Assembly (NCBI GenBank): GCA_963839745.1
Contig: CAWIWC010000015.1
Location: forward strand, 1-64,000
Source of the DNA: JAIBJN01 sp963839745
GTDB lineage: Bacteria > Actinomycetota > Thermoleophilia > Gaiellales > Gaiellaceae
DNA length: 64,000 nucleotides
Direction of reading: 5' to 3'
The notes under the pieces are model-generated. The model did no database searches and was not told the DNA's origin. It was given only the letters and a program-made list of their open reading frames with translations. A program made the position numbers and the translations under genes. This document shows positions 17,862-26,081 of the stretch, piece after piece (the first letter of the stretch is position 1; each line of letters opens with the position of its first letter).

Positions 17862-18650
17862 CTAGAAGCGGGCGCCCTCGAGAGCGGTCGCGCACAGGTG
17901 CTCGGCGGGCTGCGGCGGAATCCTCGGGATGACGGCGAATAGCAGCTCGCGCAGGCGCGCGTTGTTCTCGTTGAACACGGTCACGACCTGCTCGTGGGTG
18001 ACGGGAACCGTGCCCTCCACGCCGACGTCGTGGTCGGTGACCATGGAAATGTTCGCGTAGCAGAGCTCCAGCTCCCGGGCAAGATAGCCCTCCGGAAAAG
18101 CCGTCATGTTGATCGTGTCGAAGCCGGCCGCCTGGAACCACTTCGACTCGGCGCGGGTGGAGAAGCGCGGGCCCTGGATGACGACCACCGTCCCGCCGTC
18201 GCGGACCTTGATGCCGAGCTCCTCGGCCTTGTCGACGAGCAGGCGGCGCAGGTCCGGGCAGTACGGGTCGGCCGCCGAGACGTGCGTCGTCTCCGGCCCG
18301 TCGTAGAACGTGTCCTTGCGGCCGCTCGTGCGATCGACGAACTGGTCGCAGACGACGAACTCGCCCAGCTCGAGCTCGGCCTTGAGCGCGCCCGAGGCGT
18401 TGGGGCCGATGATGCGCCTGACGCCGAGCTCCCTCATCGCCCAGACGTTCGCCCGGTAGGGGATCGCGTGCGGCGGTAGCTCATGGTTGCGGCCGTGACG
18501 GGGGAGGAACGCGACGCGCTTTCCGCCGACCTCGCCGATCGTGAACGGCGCGGACGGCTTCCCGTACGGCGTGTCGATCTCGACTTCCTCGACGTCCTCG
18601 AGGAAGGAGTAGAAGCCGGAGCCTCCGAAGACGCCGATCTCAGCTTCCAT
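17862..18650 (-). CDS. mtnP: S-methyl-5'-thioadenosine phosphorylase family protein
   Basis: A 262-residue member of the MTAP/PNP family, which phosphorolyses methylthioadenosine (or a related purine nucleoside) to adenine and methylthioribose-1-phosphate. Recognisable parts are MEAEIGVFGGSGFYSFLEDV, the phosphate-binding VAFLPRHGRNHELPPHAIPYRAN, QFVDRTSGRKDTFYD, VVVIQGPRFSTRAESKWF, and the base/ribose pocket INMTAFPEGYLARELELCYA with VTDHDVG. Start is ATG 18650, overlapping the end of the DUF1844-like gene by 11 nt. It is the last gene of the glycosyltransferase-YbdK operon. Confidence 0.9.
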   Translation of the reverse strand: MEAEIGVFGGSGFYSFLEDVEEVEIDTPYGKPSAPFTIGEVGGKRVAFLPRHGRNHELPPHAIPYRANVWAMRELGVRRIIGPNASGALKAELELGEFVVCDQFVDRTSGRKDTFYDGPETTHVSAADPYCPDLRRLLVDKAEELGIKVRDGGTVVVIQGPRFSTRAESKWFQAAGFDTINMTAFPEGYLARELELCYANISMVTDHDVGVEGTVPVTHEQVVTVFNENNARLRELLFAVIPRIPPQPAEHLCATALEGARF

Positions 18651-18963
18651 CGGTCTCTTTTGCGGCCTTGGCGTAGGCGAGTTGAAGGTTGGCGACCTGC
18701 TCCTGGAAGCCGCTGACGACATCCTCCGGAAGGAACCCTTCGAGCACCGGGACGAGCGCCTGCATCGTCTCGATGGCCAGGCGGCTCTGGTCGAGGTCGC
18801 GCTCGTCGACGGAGTCCTCGGTCAGCCCGAGGCGCCGATAGCCGATCGTCGAGACGTGGACGAGCGTGTTCACGAGCACGTCCTCGACGCGCAGCTTCCG
18901 CAGCTCCTCGGCCAGCTCGCGTGCGAGCTGGTCCTGCTCCAGCTCGTCGTGGTCCTCAGACAC
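18640..18963 (-). CDS. DUF1844-like small protein
   Basis: A 107-residue acidic protein beginning with a charged helix (DELEQDQLARELAEELRKL) and then LVNTLVHVSTIGYRRLGL and DLDQSRLAIETMQALVPVLEG, a pattern resembling DUF1844 proteins. The function of that family is unknown. Both ends overlap neighbours (8 nt with ybdK, 11 nt with mtnP), so it is surely translated in the operon. The GTG start is the only good one. Confidence 0.65.
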   Translation of the reverse strand: MSEDHDELEQDQLARELAEELRKLRVEDVLVNTLVHVSTIGYRRLGLTEDSVDERDLDQSRLAIETMQALVPVLEGFLPEDVVSGFQEQVANLQLAYAKAAKETDGS

Positions 18964-20107
18964 GCACGGGCTCCAGGATCTCCTGCGCGTAGATCTCCTC
19001 GAGCGTCTCCCCCGCCTCGTGGCGAGAGATCTGCCGCTCGGCCGCGCTGACGGACGGGACGGTGAGGAACGAGGTCAGGCCCAGCTCGTCGGCGACCGGC
19101 AGCGTCCACTCGATCAGTCCCTCGATCTCTGCCCGGGCAGGGCGCACCTCCCCGGTGTCGAGGTCGATGAAGTGCCCGGAGAGCCCGTGGCGGATCGCCC
19201 GCCAGAGGTTCTCCTCGAGGAGGCGGTGCGGATGGTCGGGCAGCGGCTCGCCGTCGTCGATCGCCCGGGCGATGCGCGCGGTCAGCGCGAACATGAGCGC
19301 CGCGAGGCTCTGCGCCTCGGCCAGGTCGGGCTGGCCGTCGGCGATCCTGATCTCCACGGTCGGGAAGGCCAGGTGCGGGCGGACGCTCCACCACAGCTGG
19401 GTGTGCTCGGTGATCGAGCCCGTCTCGTAGAGGAAGCGGACGTAGCGCTCGTACGTGTCCCAGTCGCCGAAGGAATCGGGGATCCCGCAGCGCGGGAACA
19501 TGCGCGTGAAGATCTGCGTGCGGGCCGAATGGAGGTAGGTGTAGACGCCCTCGACGAAGGGGGAGCTGCCCGAGTACGCGAGCAAGTGCGGCAGGAACGT
19601 GCGCAGCCCGTCGGTCACGGCGATCGCGCGGTCGGCGCCCTTGATCCCCACGTGAACGTGCAGGCCGAAGCTGTTGTTGCGCCACACGACGTAGCGCAGG
19701 ATCTCGTCGTTGCGCCGGTAGTGCGGCGTGTCGATGATCCGCTGCTCCTGCCAGGGGCTCCAGGGATGAGTGCCCGTCGCGCCGAGGACGACGTCGAAGC
19801 GCGCGGCGAGCTCGAGGAGCTGCCGGCGCCTCTCCGCCATGGCGGCCGTCGCCTCCGCGAACGTCTCGCAGCGCCCCGTGCGCACCTCGATCTCGGACGC
19901 GATCAGCTCACCGACGAGATCGGGCTCGAGCGGCGAGCCGACGGCTCCGGCCGCGAGCTCCTCGAAGCGGTTGACGAGACCGAGCGTCTGGGGGTCGAGG
20001 ATCGCGAACTCCTCCTCCACCGCGACCGTGAAGTCGCGGCCCGAATCGAACCCCTCCCGCGCGCTCCTGATCTGCTCGTCAGGCGTCAGTTTTTGGGCGT
20101 CACCCAC
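18956..20107 (-). CDS. YbdK-type carboxylate-amine ligase (GCS2 family)
   Basis: 383 residues of the glutamate-cysteine ligase type 2 family, ATP-dependent enzymes that join a carboxylate and an amine. Seen: FTVAVEEEFAILDPQTLGLV, ASEIEVRTGRCETF, VVLGATGTHPWSPW, RNNSFGLHVHVGI, and FPTVEIRIADGQPDLAEAQS. E. coli YbdK shows weak gamma-glutamylcysteine ligase activity; the true substrate in actinobacteria is often unknown, with ergothioneine or mycothiol-like pathways as possibilities. The GTG start overlaps the glycosyltransferase stop by 8 nt. Confidence 0.88.
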   Translation of the reverse strand: MGDAQKLTPDEQIRSAREGFDSGRDFTVAVEEEFAILDPQTLGLVNRFEELAAGAVGSPLEPDLVGELIASEIEVRTGRCETFAEATAAMAERRRQLLELAARFDVVLGATGTHPWSPWQEQRIIDTPHYRRNDEILRYVVWRNNSFGLHVHVGIKGADRAIAVTDGLRTFLPHLLAYSGSSPFVEGVYTYLHSARTQIFTRMFPRCGIPDSFGDWDTYERYVRFLYETGSITEHTQLWWSVRPHLAFPTVEIRIADGQPDLAEAQSLAALMFALTARIARAIDDGEPLPDHPHRLLEENLWRAIRHGLSGHFIDLDTGEVRPARAEIEGLIEWTLPVADELGLTSFLTVPSVSAAERQISRHEAGETLEEIYAQEILEPVRV

Positions 20108-21345
20108 GGCGCGAAAGTATCAGAGTCGCTATGCGTTCCCAGCTCCAGAGCGACTCTGCTGCGCGCCTCGCGGCGGCCCCCAGAAGGCGCCGTTCGTCGG
20201 CCGGCAGAGCGAGGATGGCCGAGAGCTTGGCGGCCAGGTCGTCGACGTCCCCGTTCGCGAACGAGGCCAGCTCGCGATGCACGGCCGGGTACTCGGCCTC
20301 GAGCCCTTCGGCGATCTCGGCCAGGCCCGAATGGCGCGCGACGAGCGGCGGCGAGCCGCAGGCGGCCGCCTCCGCCGCCACCATCCCGAACGCCTCCGGG
20401 AAGATCGACGGGGTGACGCTCACGTCTGCCAGCGCCCACAGATGCGCCAGGTGGCGGTGCTCGAGGGGTCCCGTGAAGAGGACGGGACGGCCGGCCGCCG
20501 CCGCTTCGAGAGCGGCGCGCTCCGGCCCGAAGCCGACGACGACCGCACGGGCCTCCACGCGCTCGAGCGCCTCGAGGAGCAGCGCGACACCCTTCTCGTC
20601 GCTCAGCTTCCCGACGTAGACGACGGTCGGCCCGTCACCGGCGAGGAACGCTTCGAGCCGCTCCGCGTTGCCGGGATCCGGATAGCGCTCCCCCACGCGC
20701 GGCGGGTCACGCCGGGCCTCCTCGACGAGCCCGGCGAGCGCCTGGGCGCGCGGCTCCGGCCGGAGCGCGTCGACGTCGACTCCCGGCGGGACGACTCGCA
20801 CCCGGTCCAGGTACCCGTCCGGGCCGACGACCTCCTCGAGCACGCGGCGGATGTGCTCCGAGCCGGCAAGAACGTCGTCGGCGACGGGCGAGGCTCTTCC
20901 GCGCCCACGCCGCCAGGTCCTCGTTGCCGCGGATGGCGAATTCGAGCTCGGACCCGTGCGCCTTGACCGTGAACGGCGTGCCCGTGGCGGCACCGACAGG
21001 CGCACCGAGGAGCACGTGGTTGACGAGCAGGAAGTCGGCCGGCAGGTGCTCCCGCACGGCGGCGGCGTTCCGCTCGACCCACTCGCCGCGCTCGGCAGCG
21101 GTGAGCTCCGGCAGAAGCCGCGGCTCGAAGCCCTCGTAGCGGTCGAGGACGAAGACCGGGAGCATGCGGCCCGCAGCGGGCCGGACGAAGGCGGCGCCGC
21201 CCAGGTCGAACCGCTCCGGATGCGGCTCCTGGGCGAAGACGACGACCTCGTGCCCGAGGCGGCTCCAGGCCCGCGCGAGCGAGCCCGTGTACACGTTCGA
21301 GCCGGTCCCGCCGAGGAGGTAGCCGTGCCAAATGAGAATCTTCAC
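20100..21345 (-). CDS. GT4-type glycosyltransferase, one frameshift
   Basis: With one base removed near 20886 this is a complete GT-B glycosyltransferase of about 414 residues. The N-domain opens MKILIWHGYLLGGTGSNVYT and VVVFAQEPHPERF. The C-domain has VRVVPPGVDVDALRP, VVYVGKLSDEKGVALLLEAL, and the sugar-nucleotide motif PSIFPEAFGMVAAEAAACG with the E-x7-E pattern. It likely transfers a sugar from a nucleotide donor to a lipid, thiol precursor or glycan; the acceptor is unknown. Its start is 5 nt from the divergent sigma-factor start. Co-transcription with YbdK and MtnP hints at small-molecule rather than cell-wall work, but this is inference. Confidence 0.85.
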
Positions 21346-21349
21346 CGGG

Positions 21350-21889
21350 ATGGATCCTGACGAAGAGCTCGTACGTCGCGCGCAGAAAGGCGACCGCTTC
21401 GCCTTCGAGCGGCTGGTCGAGCAGCACGAGCAGCGCCTTTACACGCTCGCCGCGCGCGTGCTGGGCTCGCGTGAGGACGCAGCCGACGCCGTCCAGGAGG
21501 CGCTCGTGCGGGCGTGGCTCGCGCTCCCGAAGTTCCGCGGCGACGCCCGCTTCTCGACCTGGCTCTACCGGATCGTGGTCAACGCCGCGCACGACATGCG
21601 GCCCAAGCGGCGCGAGGTGCCGACGGACGAGCTCCCCGAGCCCGCCGACCCGCGGGACCGCTTCGCCGAGCAGGAGCTCTCGGGCGAGCTCCAGCGCGCG
21701 CTCGACGCCCTGGACGAGAGCTATCGGGCCGCGGTCGTCCTCTACGACGTGCTCGGCTGCTCCTACGCGGAGATCGCCGAGATGACCGGGGTGGCGGAGG
21801 GTACGGTGAAATCGCGCATCTTCCGGGGACGGGGCGAGCTTGCCGAGCGCCTGGGAACCGCCGTGCAGGAAACGGAGTCGAACGAATGA
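21350..21889 (+). CDS. ECF-type RNA polymerase sigma factor
   Basis: About 179 residues with region 2 (RAQKGDRFAFERLVEQHEQR, AADAVQEALVRAW, FSTWLYRIVVNAAHD) and region 4 (ALDALDESYRAAVVLYDVLG, YAEIAEMTGVAEGTVKSRIF). It directs transcription of a small regulon when its anti-sigma partner releases it. ATG 21350 is chosen. ATG 21332 (adding MRIFTG) is possible, with GAGGAGGT 11 nt before it, but would overlap the divergent gene start. The stop overlaps the anti-sigma gene by 4 nt (ATGA). Confidence 0.93.
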   Translation: MDPDEELVRRAQKGDRFAFERLVEQHEQRLYTLAARVLGSREDAADAVQEALVRAWLALPKFRGDARFSTWLYRIVVNAAHDMRPKRREVPTDELPEPADPRDRFAEQELSGELQRALDALDESYRAAVVLYDVLGCSYAEIAEMTGVAEGTVKSRIFRGRGELAERLGTAVQETESNE

Positions 21890-22515
21890 TGGCCGAACAG
21901 CATCCATCCGAGGTCACCCTGCTCTCGTACGTCGAGGACGACCTCACGACCGGCGCCCGCCAGGACGTCGCGGAGCACCTCGTCGCGTGCCGCGAGTGCG
22001 CCGGCCACGTGCGCCGGCTCGAGGCCGGTCGCGCGGCGCTGCGCTCGGCTCCTCCACTGGAGCTCTCCGACGAGAGCCGGGCGCGCATGCTGGCCTCGCT
22101 CCCCGACCGGCACCCGCGCCGCAGCCTCTCGGACTACGTGCGCCGCGGCCTTCTCATCGCCGCGCCGGTGGCGGTCGCAGCCGGGCTCGCCGCCGTGGTC
22201 TTCACGACCGACCCGCAGTTCGGCGGCGGGGACGACGACGAGGGCGCTGCCGTTGCCGAGGACGCCGGCGAGGCCGAGGGCGGCGGAGATGCGCAGATGG
22301 AGCAGTCCACGGGCGCCGCCGACGCGACCGCGCTTGGCACGCTCGTCCGCAACGTCGCCGGCCCGGCGAGCGCGGTCGTGAACGCGCTGGCGGCCGAGGG
22401 CATCGACGCTGAGGTCGACGAGAGCGGCTCCGTCATCGCGCAGGGAACGGCGGCCGACGTCCGCGCGGCGCTCGAAGGTCGCCCCTCGGGGATCGTCGCC
22501 GTCTACGTCAGGTAG
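21886..22515 (+). CDS. Membrane-anchored anti-sigma factor with zinc-binding motif
   Basis: 209 residues. The N-terminal zinc-binding anti-sigma domain has the H-x3-C-x2-C motif in VAEHLVACRECAGHV. One membrane helix follows (LLIAAPVAVAAGLAAVVF), then an acidic Gly/Asp/Glu linker and an outer domain (LVRNVAGPASAVVNALAAEG to the C-terminus). It should hold the upstream sigma factor at the membrane and sense a signal outside the cytoplasm. ATG overlaps the sigma stop; its own stop overlaps the convergent rex gene by 13 bp. Confidence 0.9.
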   Translation: MMAEQHPSEVTLLSYVEDDLTTGARQDVAEHLVACRECAGHVRRLEAGRAALRSAPPLELSDESRARMLASLPDRHPRRSLSDYVRRGLLIAAPVAVAAGLAAVVFTTDPQFGGGDDDEGAAVAEDAGEAEGGGDAQMEQSTGAADATALGTLVRNVAGPASAVVNALAAEGIDAEVDESGSVIAQGTAADVRAALEGRPSGIVAVYVR

Positions 22516-23159
22516 AAGTAGAGCGCGTAGAGGAGCTCGACGGCCGGGCTCGTCGTGTGCACCGTGACGTCCGGCGGGACGTTGAGGAGCGCCTCGGTGT
22601 AGTTGAAGATGATCTTGACCCCGGCCTCGACGACCTCGTCCGCGACGTGCTGGGCGGCGTCGGGCGGGACGGCGAGCACGGCGACGATGATGTTCTTCTC
22701 TCGGATGATGTCCCGGAGGTCCGAGTAGGCGGAGATCGTGGTGTTGCCGATCGGCTCGCCGACCTTCGTCGAGTCGGTGTCGAAGGCACCCGCGATGTTG
22801 AAGCCGTGGTCGGCGAAGATCGTCGAGCTCGCGATCGCCTGGCCGAGGCGACCGGCTCCGAAGAGCGCGATGTTGTGCTGGCCCTGCGTCCGGAGGATCT
22901 TGCGGATCTCCGCGATCAGGCTTTCGATGTTGTAGCCGACGCCCCGCTTGCCGAACTTGCCGAACGCGGAGAGGTCGCGGCGGATCTGGGTCGCGTTGAT
23001 GTTCGTGTACTCGCTGATCTCCTGCGAGGAGATCCGGTCCTTGCCCATCTTGCGCGCCTGGATGAGCACGCGCAGATACTGGGAGAGGCGCGCAGCGACG
23101 CCCACCGTCAGCCGTTCGCCGGTCCTCGCGCCCCCCTCGCTGGCGATCCTCAAGGCCAT
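22503..23159 (-). CDS. rex: Redox-sensing transcriptional repressor Rex
   Basis: Rex binds DNA when the NADH/NAD ratio is low and leaves it when NADH rises, derepressing respiratory and fermentative genes. The 218 residues show the winged helix (RLSQYLRVLIQARKMGKDRI, ATQIRRDLSAFGKFGKRGVGYN), the Rossmann NADH site (IALFGAGRLGQAIA, FDTDSTKVG) and the dimer-swapping C-terminal helix (SPAVELLYALYFYLT). TATTCT lies 9 nt before the ATG, with no ribosome binding site. I see no clear Rex operator (TTGTGAA-N6-TTCACAA) in the window. Confidence 0.95.
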   Translation of the reverse strand: MALRIASEGGARTGERLTVGVAARLSQYLRVLIQARKMGKDRISSQEISEYTNINATQIRRDLSAFGKFGKRGVGYNIESLIAEIRKILRTQGQHNIALFGAGRLGQAIASSTIFADHGFNIAGAFDTDSTKVGEPIGNTTISAYSDLRDIIREKNIIVAVLAVPPDAAQHVADEVVEAGVKIIFNYTEALLNVPPDVTVHTTSPAVELLYALYFYLT

Positions 23160-23168
23160 GCGCTGGAC

Positions 23169-23174
23169 AGAATA
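23169..23174 (-). promoter_or_regulatory. -10 element for rex
   Basis: TATTCT on the minus strand, 9 nt before ATG 23159, fits a leaderless or nearly leaderless start. Confidence 0.45.
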
Positions 23175-23214
23175 ACGACGCGATTCGAGCGGGGATGCAG
23201 TACCCGCCGCTCGA

Positions 23215-23463
23215 TCAGGGCTCGAGGCGGCGGCGGAGCCCGTCCGGGTGGACGAAGTACGTGAAAGCCTCCTCCCCGTCGATCTCGACGACGGGGATCC
23301 GCTCGCGGTATGCGCGCTCGAGCTCGGGGTCGCCGGTGATGTCGACTTCCTCGAGCTCGAAGCCCACTTCGGAGCGGACCGCGTCGATGACGCGTGCCGC
23401 GCTCTCGCACAGGTGGCAGCCCTGCGCCCTGTAGAAGGTCACCCGGCGCCCGGGCGGCGTCAC
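23215..23463 (-). CDS. Glutaredoxin-like protein (DUF836 type)
   Basis: 82 residues with a thioredoxin-fold start VTFYRAQGCHLCESAARVID carrying a C-x2-C redox pair, then FELEEVDITGDPELERAYRE and RIPVVEIDGEEAF with the cis-proline loop. Such proteins act as thiol-disulfide reductases or as electron carriers. The GTG start at 23463 overlaps the stop of the subtilase gene (GTGA), so it belongs to the tsa operon tail, ending about 55 nt from the rex start. Confidence 0.85.
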   Translation of the reverse strand: MTPPGRRVTFYRAQGCHLCESAARVIDAVRSEVGFELEEVDITGDPELERAYRERIPVVEIDGEEAFTYFVHPDGLRRRLEP

Positions 23464-26081
23464 CGCGTGATGGTGAAGACGGCCTCGGCGGTGGACGGCT
23501 GCGTGCCGTCGTCGCCGTCGACCGGGTGCGCGCGCAGGCGCAGGACATAGGAGCCCTCGGCCAGCAACCGCCCACTCGGGCCGCGTCCAGTGAGGCCGTA
23601 TGCGTAACGGCCCGGCAGCACATCGCGGAGCCGGGCCAGGACGCCGAGCCGCCGTCCGTCGGCGGTCCAGAGCTCGAGCTCGAGCACGCCGACGGGCTCG
23701 ATCATCTCGCCGTCCGAAACGCGATCGACGCGCCCGGCGCGGAAGGCCAGGACGACGGGCGCGCGGTTGGACGGCGCGAACGTGTGGTGGGACAGCTGGA
23801 CGTCGCCGACCAGCGGAGCCTTGCGCGCTTCCCGACGGGCAACGGCCCACGGAACGCGCACCGGCTGCGCGCCGTCGGCGGACACGACCAGGACGCCTCC
23901 AGTGCCCGCGGGCGTCTCGTCTCCGGCGGAGACGCCGATCGCGACCGCGGCCGAGGCCCCCGGCTTCAGCTCGAGCCGCGCCGGCTGGGCCGTGAACGAG
24001 AGCTGCGGCCCCGCGGGATCGTCTGGGAGCAACCCGAGGCCGACGCTGAGCGGCCGGCTGGAGATGTTGCGAATGGTGACGGTACGAGTCTGGCTCCACT
24101 TCGCGCCGTCCGCACGCCCGAAGGCGAGCGTGGCGGGCTCGACGGCGAGCTCCGAGGTGACGGCGTGGATGGGATCGATCAGGCCTCCGCCCTGCGAGGT
24201 GACCGCGAGCGGATCGTCGCCGAGCCGCAGGCGGCCGCCGCTACCGACGAGCGTGCTCTTCAGTTCGAGGGCCCCGAGAGCCGGGCGTGCCTCGACGACG
24301 AGTGCCGCCGCGCCTGCGGCGACGGCCGCGGCCGCGCTCGAACCGGTCACGGTGGCGTAGCCCTCCGCGCCCGCGTCCGACGTGGCGAGGCCGACGCCCG
24401 GAGCGACGAGATCGGGCTTGACGCGTCCGTCGAAGGCGACACCGCCCGAGGAGAAGGGCGCGATGTCCATGAGGGACGCGTTCGGCAGCTTCTCGGCGGC
24501 CGAGAGCTCCAGCGTGGTGGCCGTGCCCTCGGCGGCAGCCTCGATGGCCTCGCGGCCTGCGTCGGCGGGAACGGCCACGACGGGAACCGCGATGCCGTCC
24601 TCGAGGTCGAGCGCGCCGGCGGGGAGGCTCGTACCGGAGACGACGACGACGCTCGCGCCCGCGGCGGCGGCGTTGCGGACGCGGCGCTCGATGCTCCCGC
24701 CCTCCGGGCTCACCAGGGCTGCCTTCCCGGCGACGAGGCTGACCCCGTCGGTGCCGAAGAAGTCACCGAGCTGGTCGCCGCTCGCCATGGTCGCTTCGTC
24801 ACGGTTCGCATCGGAGAGGGTCGGCCCAACGGAAGGAGCGAGCTCGTAGCGGACGGAGGAGTCGAGCCCGAGCACGCCGAGGACGCGGACCGTCTCGTCC
24901 AGAACCTCGTCCGAGCCGACGTCGAGCGTCGCCTCGGCCTGGAGCACCTCGCGGCGGGCGTCGAGCGTTCCGACAGCGAGCGCCTCGGAGGCGGCCGCCG
25001 GCGCCGCGACGCTGCCGAAGCCCGGCCCCGGACGGCCGTCGTTCCCGACGGGAGCGACGACGAGCGTCCCGAGCCGTGCGGCCCCTGCGACAGCGCGCGC
25101 CTCGGGGCTGTCCGCGAAAGCGGCGTACGGCTGAACTCCGCCCACGAGCGCGACGGCCACGCCGTCCTCGACATCGCCGTCACCGTCGGGGTCGACGGCG
25201 CGCTCGAGACCGGCAAGCAGGTGGTCGCCCCGCCCCAGCACCGCCCAGCCTCCGTCGACGGTCTGGCGCCAGCCCATCACGCGGATCGGAAGCAGCCGTG
25301 CGCCCGGCGCAACGCCCTGGAGGCCTCCGGGGCCGTCGCGGCCGACGACGATGCCGGCCATGCGCGTGCCGTGTGCCTCGACGACGCCGGGGTCGCCGGG
25401 CTTGGCGGACGGGTCGGCCGCGCGGTCGCCGTCCACGACGTCGAAGCCGCGCATCACCCGGCCGCGCAGGAAGGGATGCCGGGGGTCGACGCCCGTATCG
25501 AGCAGCGCAACCGTGACCCCGTTCCCGGTGAAGCCGGGCAGCGTGATCTGGGAGCCGCGCCCGTCGGCGGGCTGGAGATTGCGGCCGACGAGCGCCTCGG
25601 CGCTCGGCGAGGCTGGATAGACGGTGCGCACCGGGTAGACGCCGGCGACACCGTAGGCGCGCTCGAGCTCCGCCAGAGCGCGTGGCGTGACCAGCGCGGA
25701 GAAGCCGTTGAACGTGCGTGTGAAGACCTGGTCGCGACGGATCGAGATCTCGCGCTCGCGGAGACCGGCGAGCAGGAGCTGCTGGGCCCCCTCGGCGTCC
25801 GCGGTCCACCGCTGCTGCTCCTTCGGCGACGGGGTGCCCTCAGCAGCGGCGAGGCGGTCGGCGAGCGACGGGTCGGAGAGGACGACGAGGACGCGCTGGC
25901 GCTGCTCCGCGGCCGCCTGCGGGCGGTCGCTGAAGACGCCGTGCCAGGCACGCGCGGCGGTGCGGGCGACCGAGTCACCGGCGCCCTGGACCGTGCCCGC
26001 GAGCGCGAGGCCGATCGCGAGCAGGGCGAACGCGGCAAGCGCCGCGGACCGTGCCGCGTCAGGCCGCCGTGGCATACGCAT
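23460..26081 (-). CDS. Secreted subtilisin-like serine peptidase (S8)
   Basis: About 873 residues. A signal/anchor segment (SAALAAFALLAIGLALAGTVQG) is followed by an inhibitor-I9-like region, then the catalytic domain with Asp in VTVALLDTGVDPRHPF, His in VVEAHGTRMAGIV, and Ser in VTGSSAAAAVAAGAAAL. The canonical GTSMAAP serine motif is here GSSAAAA; the serine is kept. A protease-associated-like insert lies between His and Ser (AALVSPEGGSIERRV). C-terminal beta domains follow (TRTVTIRNISSRPLSVGLGL and beyond). The start could be ATG 26081 or 26075; it overlaps tsaD by over 15 nt and the glutaredoxin-like gene by 4 nt. Confidence 0.87.
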   Translation of the reverse strand: MRMPRRPDAARSAALAAFALLAIGLALAGTVQGAGDSVARTAARAWHGVFSDRPQAAAEQRQRVLVVLSDPSLADRLAAAEGTPSPKEQQRWTADAEGAQQLLLAGLREREISIRRDQVFTRTFNGFSALVTPRALAELERAYGVAGVYPVRTVYPASPSAEALVGRNLQPADGRGSQITLPGFTGNGVTVALLDTGVDPRHPFLRGRVMRGFDVVDGDRAADPSAKPGDPGVVEAHGTRMAGIVVGRDGPGGLQGVAPGARLLPIRVMGWRQTVDGGWAVLGRGDHLLAGLERAVDPDGDGDVEDGVAVALVGGVQPYAAFADSPEARAVAGAARLGTLVVAPVGNDGRPGPGFGSVAAPAAASEALAVGTLDARREVLQAEATLDVGSDEVLDETVRVLGVLGLDSSVRYELAPSVGPTLSDANRDEATMASGDQLGDFFGTDGVSLVAGKAALVSPEGGSIERRVRNAAAAGASVVVVSGTSLPAGALDLEDGIAVPVVAVPADAGREAIEAAAEGTATTLELSAAEKLPNASLMDIAPFSSGGVAFDGRVKPDLVAPGVGLATSDAGAEGYATVTGSSAAAAVAAGAAALVVEARPALGALELKSTLVGSGGRLRLGDDPLAVTSQGGGLIDPIHAVTSELAVEPATLAFGRADGAKWSQTRTVTIRNISSRPLSVGLGLLPDDPAGPQLSFTAQPARLELKPGASAAVAIGVSAGDETPAGTGGVLVVSADGAQPVRVPWAVARREARKAPLVGDVQLSHHTFAPSNRAPVVLAFRAGRVDRVSDGEMIEPVGVLELELWTADGRRLGVLARLRDVLPGRYAYGLTGRGPSGRLLAEGSYVLRLRAHPVDGDDGTQPSTAEAVFTITR

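Noticed and set aside
16098..17942. A 614-codon plus-strand frame
   Set aside because: It is the shadow of hppA, which has full family motifs on the other strand.
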